Position numbers and translations under genes: made by a program. Shown piece after piece: positions 43,579-53,080 of a DNA stretch of 64,000 nucleotides (its first letter is position 1; each line of letters begins with the position of its first letter). The notes beneath the pieces are model-generated. The model worked only from the letters and a program-made list of their open reading frames with translations, searched no databases and was not told the DNA's origin. The stretch spans positions 1 through 64,000 of the forward strand of contig CAXSDH010000003.1 in NCBI GenBank assembly GCA_964235765.1. Reading direction: 5' to 3'. The stretch comes from JAVVHH01 sp964235765. GTDB lineage: Bacteria; Pseudomonadota; Alphaproteobacteria; Acetobacterales; Acetobacteraceae.

Positions 43579-46373
43579 GCCGGCCCCGTCCGGTCACGGA
43601 TGCGCGCCTCGTAGGTCACGCGCGGGTGCGTCTGCTGCTCCGCGAGCAGGGTGTAGTCGAGCGGGCTCTTCTTGCGGCGGTTGACGGCGCTGGCCGGGTC
43701 GTTCAGGTCGCCGAACGTGAACACCTGCGTCGGGCAGGCGGCCTGGCACGCAGTGACGGCCTGCTCGGGCGCGCCGTCTCGGTCGTGCAGGATGCGCGCT
43801 TGCGCGATGCGCTGGATGCAGAAGGTGCACTTTTCCATCACGCCGCGCGCGCGGACCGTCACGTCGGGGTTGCGGGCGAGGGGCGGGCGGGCCTCGTCGC
43901 GGGCGTAGGGCCCGAAGTTGAAGCGGCGCACCTTATAGGGGCAGTTGTTGCTGCAGAACCGCGTGCCGACGCAGCGGTTGTACACCTGCAGGTTCAGGCC
44001 CTCGCTGTCATGCACCGTTGCCCCCACCGGGCACACGGTCTCGCAGGGCGCTTCCTCGCAATGCATGCACAGCATCGGCTGCAACGCCGCCTGCGCCGTA
44101 TCCGGCGTGCCCTCCCAGTAGCGGTCGATGCGGAGCCAGTGCATCTCGCGCTGCTTGACCACGTTCTCGCGGCCCACGACGGGCACGTTGTTCTCCGCCG
44201 TGCAGGCCGTCACGCAGGCGTTGCAGCCGATGCAGGCGTTGAGGTCGATCGACATGCCCCAGGCCACCCGGCCCGGCGGGCGCACGCGATACAGGCTATC
44301 ATCCGGCGTTTCCCGCTTGAGCGCCTCGGGATTCTCCTTGAACGCCGCGAGGGCGGCGGTGCGCAGGATGTCGGCGTGCTCGGCCCAGCCGCCGCCGCGG
44401 TCCGTGCTGGCCAGCCTTTGGCGTCCGCCGGTGCGGCGCAGCGTGATTTCGCCACCCGCGGCGCGCAACGGATACAGGTCCCATCCCGCCCCGGTACCCA
44501 CCCGCCCGGCGGAGGGGCGGCCATAACCCAGCGTGGCCACCGCGCAGCCCGCGGCCAGGCCCGGCAAGACCATGGCCGGCAGCTCCATCGAAGCGGCGCC
44601 CGCCTTCACCTCGACAACGTCGCCGTCCTGCAGCCCATGCTGCCGGGCGAGCGCCGGGGAGACGAGCAGCGGGTTCTCCCAGGTCAGCTTGGTGAACGGC
44701 CGCGGCAATTCCTGCAGCCAGCCATTATTCGCGTGGCGCCCGTCGAGCAGATAGGGGTCGGTCCGGAACAGCAGGGTGAGCGGAGGGGAGGGCGGCGCGG
44801 GGGGCAGCCGGGCGGCATCGGCCCGGAGTGGGAGGTCGAGTGGGGCGCCCGCCGTTCCCGCCACCACGCCGTCGGCCAGGGCGGCGAACCAGGCCGCGTC
44901 GTCCGCCAGGCGCTCCCGCCAGGTGGCCCGCACCAGGTCGAGCGGGTCGGCGCTGTGGCCGTCCAGCAAAGCCAGCACGGAGAGCGGGCTGCGGCCATCG
45001 TGCAGCGGCAGGGCTTGCGGCTGCACGATCGTGGCGGTGCCGTCATACGCGCGGAGGTCGCCCCAGGCCTCGAAGGCGTGCGCCCCCGGGATGTGCCAGC
45101 CCGCCACGCGCGCCGTCTCGTCGGGCATCGGGCCGCTGTGCAGGCTGAGCCGCACGGAGCGCAGCGCTTCGAGGAAGCCGGGAACGGTATAGACCGGGTT
45201 GATGTCCAGCATCAGCAACGTATCGACCCGGCCGCCCAGCATGTCGGCGACCAGCGTGGCCAGGCCGGCTGCCTGGTCCTCGGGGCGGTGCTCGGCCGGG
45301 GGCAGCAACTCGAAGGTGCGCCCGCGCCCGCCGAGCTTCTCGTTGATCGCGTGGACGAGGGCTTGCGCCCCGGCGGCTAGATGCGGCCCGGCGTGGACCA
45401 GGGCGCGGCCGGGAGCGGCGCGCAACCGGGCGGCGGCGTCGCGCGCCCAGGCGGGGCCGGCAGGGTCCTCGTTGCGCAGGATGGCAGCCGCCAGCGCGAG
45501 CACGCCGGCATGCAGTTCGGCCGGGCCGGCGGGGATGCGCTCGTCGGCCAGGGCGCCGATGCCGGTCGGGATGGTTTCCACGGCGATGATGCGGTTGGGC
45601 GGCCCCAGCACCGGGTTGCGGCGCCCCGCCAGGTCACGCGCGTGGCGCACCCAGCCCGGCGCGCCGCAAGCCAAGTCGCTGTCCAAGGCCAGAACCACGT
45701 CGGCCGCCCCGGCCCGCGGCGCCACGTCCAACGCGCGGCCATAAGCGATCTGCACGCCCGCCCGCACGGCGTCGCGCGGATCGGCCTCGGACTGGTGCCA
45801 TCGCGCCTCGGGGTAGCGGGCCAGCACGCGGTCGATCGCCGCACCGAGCGTCGGCGACATCACCGTGGGCGTGAGGATACGAAGCCCGGCGCCGTGCGTG
45901 GCTGCCAAGCGCTCGCGGGCGGCGAGCGTTTCGCCGAGCAGCCTGGCCTCGGTGGCCGGTTCGCCATGGTGGAGGAGGCCGCTGGCCCGGTCGGGGTCGT
46001 AGAACTCCAGGATGAGCGCCTGCGCCAGCGCGTCCGTCGCGCCGAGGCTGGCGGGGTGCAAGGGGTTGCCCTCCACCTTGATCGGCCGTCCGCTACTCTG
46101 CGTCACGACCAGGCCCAGCCCGGCGCCGCCCGACAGCGTGGCGGTGGCATACCGGTTCGGCAGGCCGGGCACGATGCCGGGCGGGGCCGTGACCGCCGGC
46201 ACCCATTTGCTTCCGCTGGACGCGGGATCGCATCCGGCGAGCGCTAGGCTGGCCGCCATCAGCCGGAGCAGGGTACGCCGCTCCGCGGGCGCTGCCATGG
46301 CGCCGGCCAGCGACGGAAAGGCGCCCGCCAGCGCCGCGGCGGCGTCCCGGGTGGGCTCATCTAGCGGTGGCAT
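43575..46373 (-). CDS. actB: Alternative Complex III iron-sulfur subunit ActB
   Basis: A 932-residue fusion of a molybdopterin-oxidoreductase-like domain (without evident cofactor-binding residues, as known for ActB) and a C-terminal ferredoxin domain. Cluster ligands: CIGCNACVTAC (near 710), CMHCEEAPCETVCP, CVGTRFCSNNCPY and CTFCIQR...CQAACP. An early ERRTLLRLMAASLALAGC looks like a Tat-type signal with a lipobox. ATG 46373 lies 13 bp inside actA; a longer frame has no similarity. Confidence 0.93.
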   Translation of the reverse strand: MPPLDEPTRDAAAALAGAFPSLAGAMAAPAERRTLLRLMAASLALAGCDPASSGSKWVPAVTAPPGIVPGLPNRYATATLSGGAGLGLVVTQSSGRPIKVEGNPLHPASLGATDALAQALILEFYDPDRASGLLHHGEPATEARLLGETLAARERLAATHGAGLRILTPTVMSPTLGAAIDRVLARYPEARWHQSEADPRDAVRAGVQIAYGRALDVAPRAGAADVVLALDSDLACGAPGWVRHARDLAGRRNPVLGPPNRIIAVETIPTGIGALADERIPAGPAELHAGVLALAAAILRNEDPAGPAWARDAAARLRAAPGRALVHAGPHLAAGAQALVHAINEKLGGRGRTFELLPPAEHRPEDQAAGLATLVADMLGGRVDTLLMLDINPVYTVPGFLEALRSVRLSLHSGPMPDETARVAGWHIPGAHAFEAWGDLRAYDGTATIVQPQALPLHDGRSPLSVLALLDGHSADPLDLVRATWRERLADDAAWFAALADGVVAGTAGAPLDLPLRADAARLPPAPPSPPLTLLFRTDPYLLDGRHANNGWLQELPRPFTKLTWENPLLVSPALARQHGLQDGDVVEVKAGAASMELPAMVLPGLAAGCAVATLGYGRPSAGRVGTGAGWDLYPLRAAGGEITLRRTGGRQRLASTDRGGGWAEHADILRTAALAAFKENPEALKRETPDDSLYRVRPPGRVAWGMSIDLNACIGCNACVTACTAENNVPVVGRENVVKQREMHWLRIDRYWEGTPDTAQAALQPMLCMHCEEAPCETVCPVGATVHDSEGLNLQVYNRCVGTRFCSNNCPYKVRRFNFGPYARDEARPPLARNPDVTVRARGVMEKCTFCIQRIAQARILHDRDGAPEQAVTACQAACPTQVFTFGDLNDPASAVNRRKKSPLDYTLLAEQQTHPRVTYEARIRDRTGPA

Positions 46374-47014
46374 ATCGAACACTCGGTCAGGTTCCGGTCG
46401 CCGACATGGTATTGCGCGAGCAGGGCGGCAGGCAACGGGGTGTCGGGTCCGCGCACCCAGGTGGTGTTGTAGATTTCGCTGGCGGGCCGCAGTTGCGGGC
46501 CGGGGTCGCGGTGGCAGGCCAGGCACCACTCCATCGTCATCGACTTCGCTTTATACATCAGCGGCATGTCGGCCACCGGGCCGTGGCAGGACGCGCAGCC
46601 CACCCCCTTGGCGATGTGGATCGAGTGGTCGAAGTAGACGTAATCCGGCAGGTTGTTGACCCGGTTCCACGCGATCGGCGTGCCGCTCGCCAGGCTCTCG
46701 CGGACCGGCGCCAACAGGTCGGCATTGGTCCAGATCTGCGAATGGCAGGTCATGCACGTATGGGTCGGCGGCAGCGCGGCATTGGCCGCGACCTCGGCAT
46801 TTTGGTGGCACATCAGGCAGCCTATGCCGAGCCCGGCAACGTGGTGCTGGTGGCTGAACGGCACGGGCTGCCCGATCGGGGCGTTGGTGCCCCGCGCCCA
46901 GTCGGTGCGAGGCCCCAGCCACCAGACCGCCAGGCCCACCGCCAGCAGCACCGGTGCGAGGAGCAGCACGCTGCGGGCCCAGACGTTCGCACTGGGGCGG
47001 AAGATCGCAGCCAT
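46361..47014 (-). CDS. actA: Alternative Complex III pentahaem cytochrome c subunit ActA
   Basis: A 217-residue cytochrome anchored by one N-terminal helix (VLLLAPVLLAVGLAVWWLG). Five haem motifs in order: CLMCH, CMTCH, CASCH, CLACH and CSICH, the last at the very C-terminus. This matches ActA of ACIII. It is the first gene of the respiratory operon, with AGGGGG before its ATG. Confidence 0.94.
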   Translation of the reverse strand: MAAIFRPSANVWARSVLLLAPVLLAVGLAVWWLGPRTDWARGTNAPIGQPVPFSHQHHVAGLGIGCLMCHQNAEVAANAALPPTHTCMTCHSQIWTNADLLAPVRESLASGTPIAWNRVNNLPDYVYFDHSIHIAKGVGCASCHGPVADMPLMYKAKSMTMEWCLACHRDPGPQLRPASEIYNTTWVRGPDTPLPAALLAQYHVGDRNLTECSICHR

Positions 47015-47173
47015 TCAACCCCCTAATGACACGCCATCCAGCGTATATCTGGCCTAACGCAATTGCCACCCCGCGCCAGCATCCCATCGCAGCGCAGTAT
47101 CCCGAGCCGCGACTTTGTGCGAAGCAGCGGCCCAGGGCGGCAAGCGTCGGTGGCGAACGGGAAGCGAGGCGCA

Positions 47174-47386
47174 GTGACAAAGGCGTTGGATGACCAGGGA
47201 GCCTCGGCGTTCCGAAAAGGATGGGATGACGCGATCATGGCGGCCCGGCACTGGCACGAAGCGCAAGCCGCCCAGGCGATCGTGCTCTCAAGGCGCACTC
47301 GATTCCCGAAAAACCTCGAACGTGACGCCGAAGTCCACCGGCGCTCGGCCGAGATGCTGGCTACGCTCTCGCCGGAGGACGTCTAA
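47174..47386 (+). CDS. Hypothetical small protein
   Basis: A 70-residue frame (VTKALDDQGASAFRKGWDDA) with a helical, amphipathic look and no known motif. I use GTG 47174 after GAGGC; a longer frame to 47063 overlaps the act promoter region. It ends directly before the solute-binding pseudogene, in the same frame. Confidence 0.35.
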   Translation: MTKALDDQGASAFRKGWDDAIMAARHWHEAQAAQAIVLSRRTRFPKNLERDAEVHRRSAEMLATLSPEDV

Positions 47387-48000
47387 GCACAACCATGCGT
47401 CAGCGACTTCGGCTCCTACCTGCTGGCAGCGCAGAGTTCGGGCGCCAAAGTGGTCGCGATCCTGAGTTCCGGCACCGACATGACGACAGCAATGAAGCAG
47501 GCCGGCGAGTTCGGGCTCATCGATGCTGGACTGAACATTGTCGCGCCTTTGGTGTTCCTCACCGATGTGCACGGCATGGGCCTGCAGACGGCACAAGGCC
47601 TGACCTTCCTCACCGCATTTTACTGGGACCGCGATGAACCAAGCCGCCAATTCGCGCACGGTTCTTCCGCCGCCATGGAGCCATGCCGTCCATGCCGCAG
47701 GCAGCGGTGTACTCCGGGATCGCCCATTACCGAAAGAGCGTCGCCGCGGCCAACACGGACGACACGGACCTCGTGCGGGCCAAGATGGTCCTGCTTCCGG
47801 TCGCGGATTTTTACGCTGGGCTCGGCACCATCCGCCCGGATGGGCGCATGCTTCACGACATGTATCTTGCGCGCGTAAAGAAGCCGGCAGAGTCGAAACG
47901 CGACTGGGACTTCTACGACATTATCGCGACGTTACCGGGCGACCAGGCCTTCAAGGCCCTGGCGGACAGCGAATGCCCAATTGTGAGCAGGCGGCGCTGA
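47387..48000 (+). pseudogene. Frameshifted, N-terminally truncated ABC solute-binding protein (LivK/amide type)
   Basis: The frame from 47400 reads SDFGSYLLAAQSSGAKVVA, GLIDAGLNIVAPLVFLTDVH and LTFLTAFYWDRDEPSRQF; then the match moves to the next frame near 47660 with RFFRRHGAMPSMPQAAVYSG and continues to RPDGRMLHDMYLARVKKPAESK and the stop at 48000. This is the C-terminal half of a branched-chain amino acid/amide-type binding protein. The signal peptide and first half are gone and there is a frameshift, so it is dead. 48001-48162 holds no gene. Confidence 0.8.
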
Positions 48001-48162
48001 CTATCCACTTTTCGAGCGCGAGACGCTGACTTCGCCGGCATGAGCACGACGGCGAGGTTGCCGTCCTCGTCGAGCGTCAAGCACCGCGCGGCGCGGAACC
48101 GATCTGACCATGAACTTCCCTGCCTTGATTACGCGTAGGCTTCCGGCTCCCGCCTGACCGGG

Positions 48163-49356
48163 TCAAACCAGCCGCCGCGCCGCTTGTAACGCTGCCGCGG
48201 AACCAGCAAGCAATTCCACCAGCCGCAGCCGATCGATCGGCGCCAAGACGGCGGACGTATCGGCTTCGATCTTGGTGACGGCGTCGTTCAGGAGGCAGTC
48301 CGTAACAGCGCCACCCCCAAAATAGCGCCCGGCCGTCGCGAGGCGGCGCATTCCCCTCGCCACACCCTCCAAAGCCTGCATTTCGGAATCGGGAAGAGCC
48401 GGTCCGGCTTGCTGCAACTTCGGGAGGAACTCCTGGCCCAATGCTTGTGAGAGCCGCGCCCGGCAGGCGGCCTCGGCGGCTTGTCGGAGCCGTTGCAGGG
48501 TGCCGCGCAAGCCGGGAGGACCGGCTGGGCTGTCTATTGCCGAAAGGAGCGCGCCGATCTTTGCCGCCTGCGCCGCTGCTGCGGCCAGTCCCAGGTTTGG
48601 GAGCAAGGTTCCAATCACATAATCTGCATGGCCTAACGTCAACTCGGCGGCCGCTTCCATGATCGGCGCCGCAAGGCCGGCGCTGGCGGCCATAGCAGCT
48701 GCAGCCAATACGCTGTCGGCAAGCATCACAGCCATGAGGAGCCCCGCAAGCGGACCACGCACCCCGGCCGACGACAAGATAGCGCGCAGCGCACTGGCGA
48801 GTTCGGGGCCCTGCGCCATGCCACGACAGGTCTCCAATGCCCATGCGTGGTGCAAAACGGTGGCAAGACCCGATCGGATCGCGGCATACTCCGTCTCGGG
48901 CAGGCCGGTCACACACTGCCAATCGGCCGGAATGGGCAGCGTCTCCAGCACGTGAGCCGCTGCCGGCCAAAGCACGGCGCCGCCGGCCTTTACCGCTGCG
49001 GCTTCCGTGCTGGGCCGCCCGGCGATGATCGACTTCACAACGAGACTGACGTCTTCGAGCTGCGTCAGGCACGCCGAGGCAATCGGGCCCAGTGCAGTCC
49101 GCGGGATGGCCGGCATACCTGGGCGCCAACGGGCGGCGGGCAGGATAACAGCGTCCAGTGGCTTGAAGAGCAGCCGGGACAATGAGATCTGCCGCACCGG
49201 CGCGATGGTGGCGAGGCGCGCGCGCAGCGGCTCGATCAGAGCGTCCGCCGCTCCACGCGACGGCATCGCATCGACGAGTGCCACCACTTGTGAAAGCTGC
49301 AGATCTGGCGCGTCAACGAGCCGCCGCCGCAGGTCAGTTGCCACCGCCGCCGGCAT
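48163..49356 (-). CDS. Protein of unknown function, partner A
   Basis: A 397-residue protein, almost all helical and very rich in Ala and Leu. The N-terminal part (LARIAPV-type loop; SLSRLLFKPLDAVILPAARW; GMPAIPRTALGPI) is the most distinctive. Residues about 200-275 contain a run of hydrophobic Ala-rich helices (LAGLLMAVMLADSVLAAAAM). I cannot name a domain. Its ATG abuts the stop of the upstream gene (TAG-ATG), so the two form a unit. Confidence 0.7.
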   Translation of the reverse strand: MPAAVATDLRRRLVDAPDLQLSQVVALVDAMPSRGAADALIEPLRARLATIAPVRQISLSRLLFKPLDAVILPAARWRPGMPAIPRTALGPIASACLTQLEDVSLVVKSIIAGRPSTEAAAVKAGGAVLWPAAAHVLETLPIPADWQCVTGLPETEYAAIRSGLATVLHHAWALETCRGMAQGPELASALRAILSSAGVRGPLAGLLMAVMLADSVLAAAAMAASAGLAAPIMEAAAELTLGHADYVIGTLLPNLGLAAAAAQAAKIGALLSAIDSPAGPPGLRGTLQRLRQAAEAACRARLSQALGQEFLPKLQQAGPALPDSEMQALEGVARGMRRLATAGRYFGGGAVTDCLLNDAVTKIEADTSAVLAPIDRLRLVELLAGSAAALQAARRLV

Positions 49357-50355
49357 CTAGGCGGCGAGCGCCAGCAGTTGCTCGTTCCTCGCGACGAGAT
49401 CGGTCGTAGTCAGCCCAGTCGTCCATTGCTGGTTCAGAGCCGTCAAGCGTCGTAGGACGGAGTCTTCACCTTGTCCTGTCATGCCAGGCAGCCATTCCTC
49501 GGCCTCTCGCGGCAGCACGGGCGCGACAGCGGCGATCTCGACCAGGGCCGGGCGCTGACCTGCATGGCTCTCGGCTTCTTGCCATAGGCTGCAAGGAAGA
49601 TCCCAGCCGTCTAGGATCCATTCGGGCCGTGCAACCATGGCCGACATCGCGCCAGGGCATTGGCGATGCGCCGTGAGCAGGTCGTGCACGCTCCCAGCCC
49701 GCACCCGCTCGAGCAGCACGCACGCCGATCGAATGGCCACATCGGCCAAAGGGTATAAGGCTTTGGCAAGCCGGCCCGTATCGTCGTCATGCGTCGCGCT
49801 CCAAGCTTCCAACCCGTCGCGGAATGATCGCAGCCGGCAGACGCGTAGGGGCAAGTCCGCTCGGCCGGACCATTCACCCAGGCCAACCGCATGGAGCACG
49901 GCTGCCAGAGCGGAAAGCTCGCCAGCCTGCGCGGCCCCACCGCTTTCGGCGATGAACATTGCTAAGAGATGACGGTTGATCTCCTGTAACGAATGAGCTT
50001 CGGCCTGCTGCGCCAGCAAGGCCGCCGCACGTGCCGGGCGGCCGGCCGCACCTTCGATCGCCACCGCACGAGCCGCGACGCGAACCGAACGGGGCGACAG
50101 GCCGGTTCCCTGCGACAGCAGGGAATGCAGTTGTGCGTCGTGCAACGTTGGCTGGCACAGTTCGCCCCAGCCCGTCCAGGGCAGCACGTATACGCCGCGG
50201 GCTCCCGCAGGATTTGGCACGATAAGCTCAAGTCGTTGCCTGCCATTCGTTCGTGCGCGCGACCCTTGGAGCAACGGCGTCGTGAGCGGAATCGCGACCC
50301 CGCGTTCGGCAAAGGTTGCGGGGTGGAAGAGCTGCGCGGGAGGCTGAATCGTCAT
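49357..50355 (-). CDS. Protein of unknown function, partner B
   Basis: A 332-residue protein starting MTIQPPAQLFHPATFAERG. The first 90 residues look like beta strands (VPNPAGARGVYVLPWTGWGEL); the rest looks helical, with VRVAARAVAIEGAAGRPARA and a C-terminal Leu-rich end (TTTDLVARNEQLLALAA). No motif, signal or membrane helix that I recognise. Normal base composition and a clear ATG at 50355 support coding. It immediately precedes partner A. Confidence 0.7.
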   Translation of the reverse strand: MTIQPPAQLFHPATFAERGVAIPLTTPLLQGSRARTNGRQRLELIVPNPAGARGVYVLPWTGWGELCQPTLHDAQLHSLLSQGTGLSPRSVRVAARAVAIEGAAGRPARAAALLAQQAEAHSLQEINRHLLAMFIAESGGAAQAGELSALAAVLHAVGLGEWSGRADLPLRVCRLRSFRDGLEAWSATHDDDTGRLAKALYPLADVAIRSACVLLERVRAGSVHDLLTAHRQCPGAMSAMVARPEWILDGWDLPCSLWQEAESHAGQRPALVEIAAVAPVLPREAEEWLPGMTGQGEDSVLRRLTALNQQWTTGLTTTDLVARNEQLLALAA

Positions 50356-50415
50356 TCCCGCAGTTTGGCGGAGAAAAGTGAAAAAACTTTTAACAACGAT
50401 GCGGCAATGACGTCC

Positions 50416-51273
50416 TTAGCGCCATGCCAGGTCGGCAACCGTCCGGTCTGGAGAGAGCACCGTTAGCCCCATGCTCCGCTGCACATCAAGGCTGACGGTC
50501 AGCTTGTGCTTGCGCCCGGCGATCTCCGCCCGAGCCCTGTCCCAAGCCTGCCGTTTCTCACACGTTGCACTAGCGCCAACAGGCGTCGTATTGCTGCCGT
50601 CATCCTTGAAATAGTAGTCGCCGACGACCGTCCCGATCGCCCGCATGCTGGAGCGATATTTCGCGCAGATGCGAAGCAGCAGGTCGTAGTCCTCCTGCGC
50701 GGCCAGCCCTTCATCAAATGTTAAGTCTTCCAGCGCAATCTTGTGGCGGTCGAGCACGAAGCTGTGGATGGGGCAAAAATTGTCGTCGAACAGATGTTCC
50801 AGCCGGTTCCCGGCGTATTGCAGGCTTCGGTCCCGAGTAAAAGAAGCGTGCTGACGGCACTCCACGAACTTTGCGGCGACGGTACCGAAAGCGATCGCGT
50901 AGCCGGTGCCTGCGAGTTCCTGGATAAGCCTCTGGTAAGCCGGGGGGTGTATGACGTCGTCATAGTCCACAAAGGCAAGATAGCGGCCGCGGGTGCACGC
51001 GATTCCCGCGTTCAGCAAAGCTGCCCGTGCATCGGCGGGTTCGTCCGCGCTGAAGTTCCGGATTGTAAGATCGGCGCCCGTGCTCAACGACATCGTCGTC
51101 GCGATCGTATCCGCAACGCGCTGGAGCATCGGTGGAGCGAACCGTTGGCACATCAAGTGTATGGAGAGCGGCGCGTAATCCTGCATCGCCAGCGAAAACA
51201 AGCAGCGATCAAGCTCGGCGATGCGCTCCGGGTCGTGAAAGCGAACGATCACGTCGAGCGGGTCATGCCTCAC
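50416..51273 (-). CDS. Family 2 glycosyltransferase
   Basis: A GT-A fold enzyme of 285 residues. VIVRFHDPERIAELDRCLFS is the nucleotide-binding start, FVDYDDVIHPPAY gives the DxD metal motif and EDYDLLLRI the catalytic-site ED. Substrates are unknown. GTG 51273 overlaps the stop of the next upstream gene (GTGA), so both are coupled within the glycan cluster. Confidence 0.82.
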   Translation of the reverse strand: MRHDPLDVIVRFHDPERIAELDRCLFSLAMQDYAPLSIHLMCQRFAPPMLQRVADTIATTMSLSTGADLTIRNFSADEPADARAALLNAGIACTRGRYLAFVDYDDVIHPPAYQRLIQELAGTGYAIAFGTVAAKFVECRQHASFTRDRSLQYAGNRLEHLFDDNFCPIHSFVLDRHKIALEDLTFDEGLAAQEDYDLLLRICAKYRSSMRAIGTVVGDYYFKDDGSNTTPVGASATCEKRQAWDRARAEIAGRKHKLTVSLDVQRSMGLTVLSPDRTVADLAWR

Positions 51274-53027
51274 CAGCGCACCTGGGCGAAGCTGAACATG
51301 TGGGCAAAGTCTGCAATTCCGCTAGGCACTGCCGTTAGTCGGCGGTCATTCGTCTCCGGAACCGCCAATCCAAGGCTGCTCATCTTCTCACGGACCATGG
51401 CCGCAAAGGCGCTATCGCCCCATTTGACCGCAAGCGCCAGTCCAGAGTTGAGGAAGCGCCGATGCGTCTCCTGGTCGGGCACCCGGCCTCCGGTTGGATG
51501 GAACAGCAAGGCGGGGGAGCAACTTTTCACCTGGAACCCAGCGGCACGGGCGCGCCACGACAAATCGACGTCCTCGCAATACATAAAGAACCGGTCATCG
51601 AAACCGCCGAGCGCCGCATGAATCCGGCGCGGAATAAGCAGGCATGCGCCCGATGCCCAAGGTGTCTCGAAATCCAGGCGGTCATAGGTCTTCGGATGTT
51701 CGTCAGGAAACTGCAACGCTTCGATCAAAGCGCAGCCTCGGGCGGCCATATGCATTCGCAACATAGCGGCAAGGCAACCGGGATGCATGACGCCATCTGG
51801 GTTCAACGCGATGAATACGTCCGCGCCATCTTCAAACGCCCTGTCCATGAGGCGGTTTTGCGCGGCGCCGAAGCCGACGTTTCCTCGCGTTTCGAGCGCC
51901 GGCCGCAGCAGCATGTTCTGCACTGCCTCGCTCGCGGCGCTGCCGTTATCGACGAGCGTTACGGAAAGGGCGCAGCCGGCTTGCCGTGCCGCGACTTGGG
52001 CGCTGACGATGGCACGTCGCAGTTGCGCCGGGGGGTTGTCGAAAGTCACGACGCCCACGCATACGCGCAGCCCGTTCACCGTCAAATCCAAGCCAAGCGC
52101 CGTCGCCTGGGTCTGCCCCTGCCGGTCACGCTCGCGTTCGCTGGCCGGGCGGCGTGCCGCCGCGCCGACTCGCAGGTAGTGCTCCAATGCCCCTTCCGCT
52201 TTCGCGTCCGGGTTGGTTTGCTGGTAGAAGGCCGGGTCGAAATCGGGGGAGGGAGCCAGCCCGGCGGCGGCGCCGCGGCGGATGTAGTCGGCGAGAGGAT
52301 TGCCGCCGACGCCCGGTTGCCGGCTGTACCAACTGGCATCGAACCCCGGATTGGGGTCGAGGCCGGCATTCTCAACATAATGCTCGAGCGGGGTCCGGCT
52401 TTCAGCCGCGCGGGGGTTCCGATCGACGTACCATGCGGCGTCGAACAAAGGGTTCGGTTTCAAGCATCTCGACGCGCCATGCTCGATGTAGTGCAGAAGC
52501 GGGTTACGGCCGCGGGCCTGTTCGTAGGTGCGTTGGTACCAGGAAGCGTCGAAAAGCGGGTGTGGGTCGAAGCAGCCGGCGGGTCCGTGTTCGAGAAAAT
52601 GGGCCAGCGGATTCCTCGCCGACTCAGGGTACCGGCTGGAGTACCAGGCTGGGTCGAACAGCGGATGAGGGGCCAAGCAGCCGGCGATGCCGGTGTCGAG
52701 GTAGTGATCGAGCGCGTCCTCGACAGCGAGCCCATCGACCTGGCGGATGTACCAGGACGGGTCGAACAAAGGATTTGGCTGCAGCCCCTGAGCGGCGCCC
52801 GCGAGCAGGAAGTGGCGCATTGGGTCCAAGCCGGGTTCGCCCGGAACGCCCGGCTGCGCACGATACCAAGCCGGATCCCAAAGTCCGGACCGAAGCAGCA
52901 CGGCGGCGATGCGTCGTTTGGCCAGGCGCCGGCGAACCCGGGTGCCGAGTTGCCGCGTGACGGCGAGGCCGAACGTTCGCCGGGCCAGGCGCGGAGCACG
53001 CGCCACGGCGAACCAGAGTCCTTTCAT
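51270..53027 (-). CDS. Glycosyltransferase with seven FD-x-x-WY repeats
   Basis: 585 residues in two parts. Residues about 48-290 hold seven repeats of some 38 residues, each with a D-x-x-WY (once FY) core and an NPL-x-HY-x-x-x-G end (for example FDPSWYIRQ, FDASWYQRT, FDPAFYQQT). Residues about 310-560 are a GT2 rhamnosyltransferase-like domain: VGVVTFDNPPAQL, LVDNGS, ALNPDGVMHPG and CEDVDLSWRARAAGF. The repeats are known next to polysaccharide enzymes and may bind glycan or partners; that role is inference. No signal peptide. Confidence 0.82.
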   Translation of the reverse strand: MKGLWFAVARAPRLARRTFGLAVTRQLGTRVRRRLAKRRIAAVLLRSGLWDPAWYRAQPGVPGEPGLDPMRHFLLAGAAQGLQPNPLFDPSWYIRQVDGLAVEDALDHYLDTGIAGCLAPHPLFDPAWYSSRYPESARNPLAHFLEHGPAGCFDPHPLFDASWYQRTYEQARGRNPLLHYIEHGASRCLKPNPLFDAAWYVDRNPRAAESRTPLEHYVENAGLDPNPGFDASWYSRQPGVGGNPLADYIRRGAAAGLAPSPDFDPAFYQQTNPDAKAEGALEHYLRVGAAARRPASERERDRQGQTQATALGLDLTVNGLRVCVGVVTFDNPPAQLRRAIVSAQVAARQAGCALSVTLVDNGSAASEAVQNMLLRPALETRGNVGFGAAQNRLMDRAFEDGADVFIALNPDGVMHPGCLAAMLRMHMAARGCALIEALQFPDEHPKTYDRLDFETPWASGACLLIPRRIHAALGGFDDRFFMYCEDVDLSWRARAAGFQVKSCSPALLFHPTGGRVPDQETHRRFLNSGLALAVKWGDSAFAAMVREKMSSLGLAVPETNDRRLTAVPSGIADFAHMFSFAQVRW

Positions 53028-53080
53028 AGGCGGGTGCTAGCATGGGCCGGCATATTACGGCCAGCCGCACCGGCCGGGGA

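Noticed and set aside
48077..49129. 350-codon minus-strand frame overlapping partner A
   Set aside because: Different frame of the same strand, Arg/Gly/Ser-rich; the 397-residue frame has the more protein-like composition and abuts partner B.
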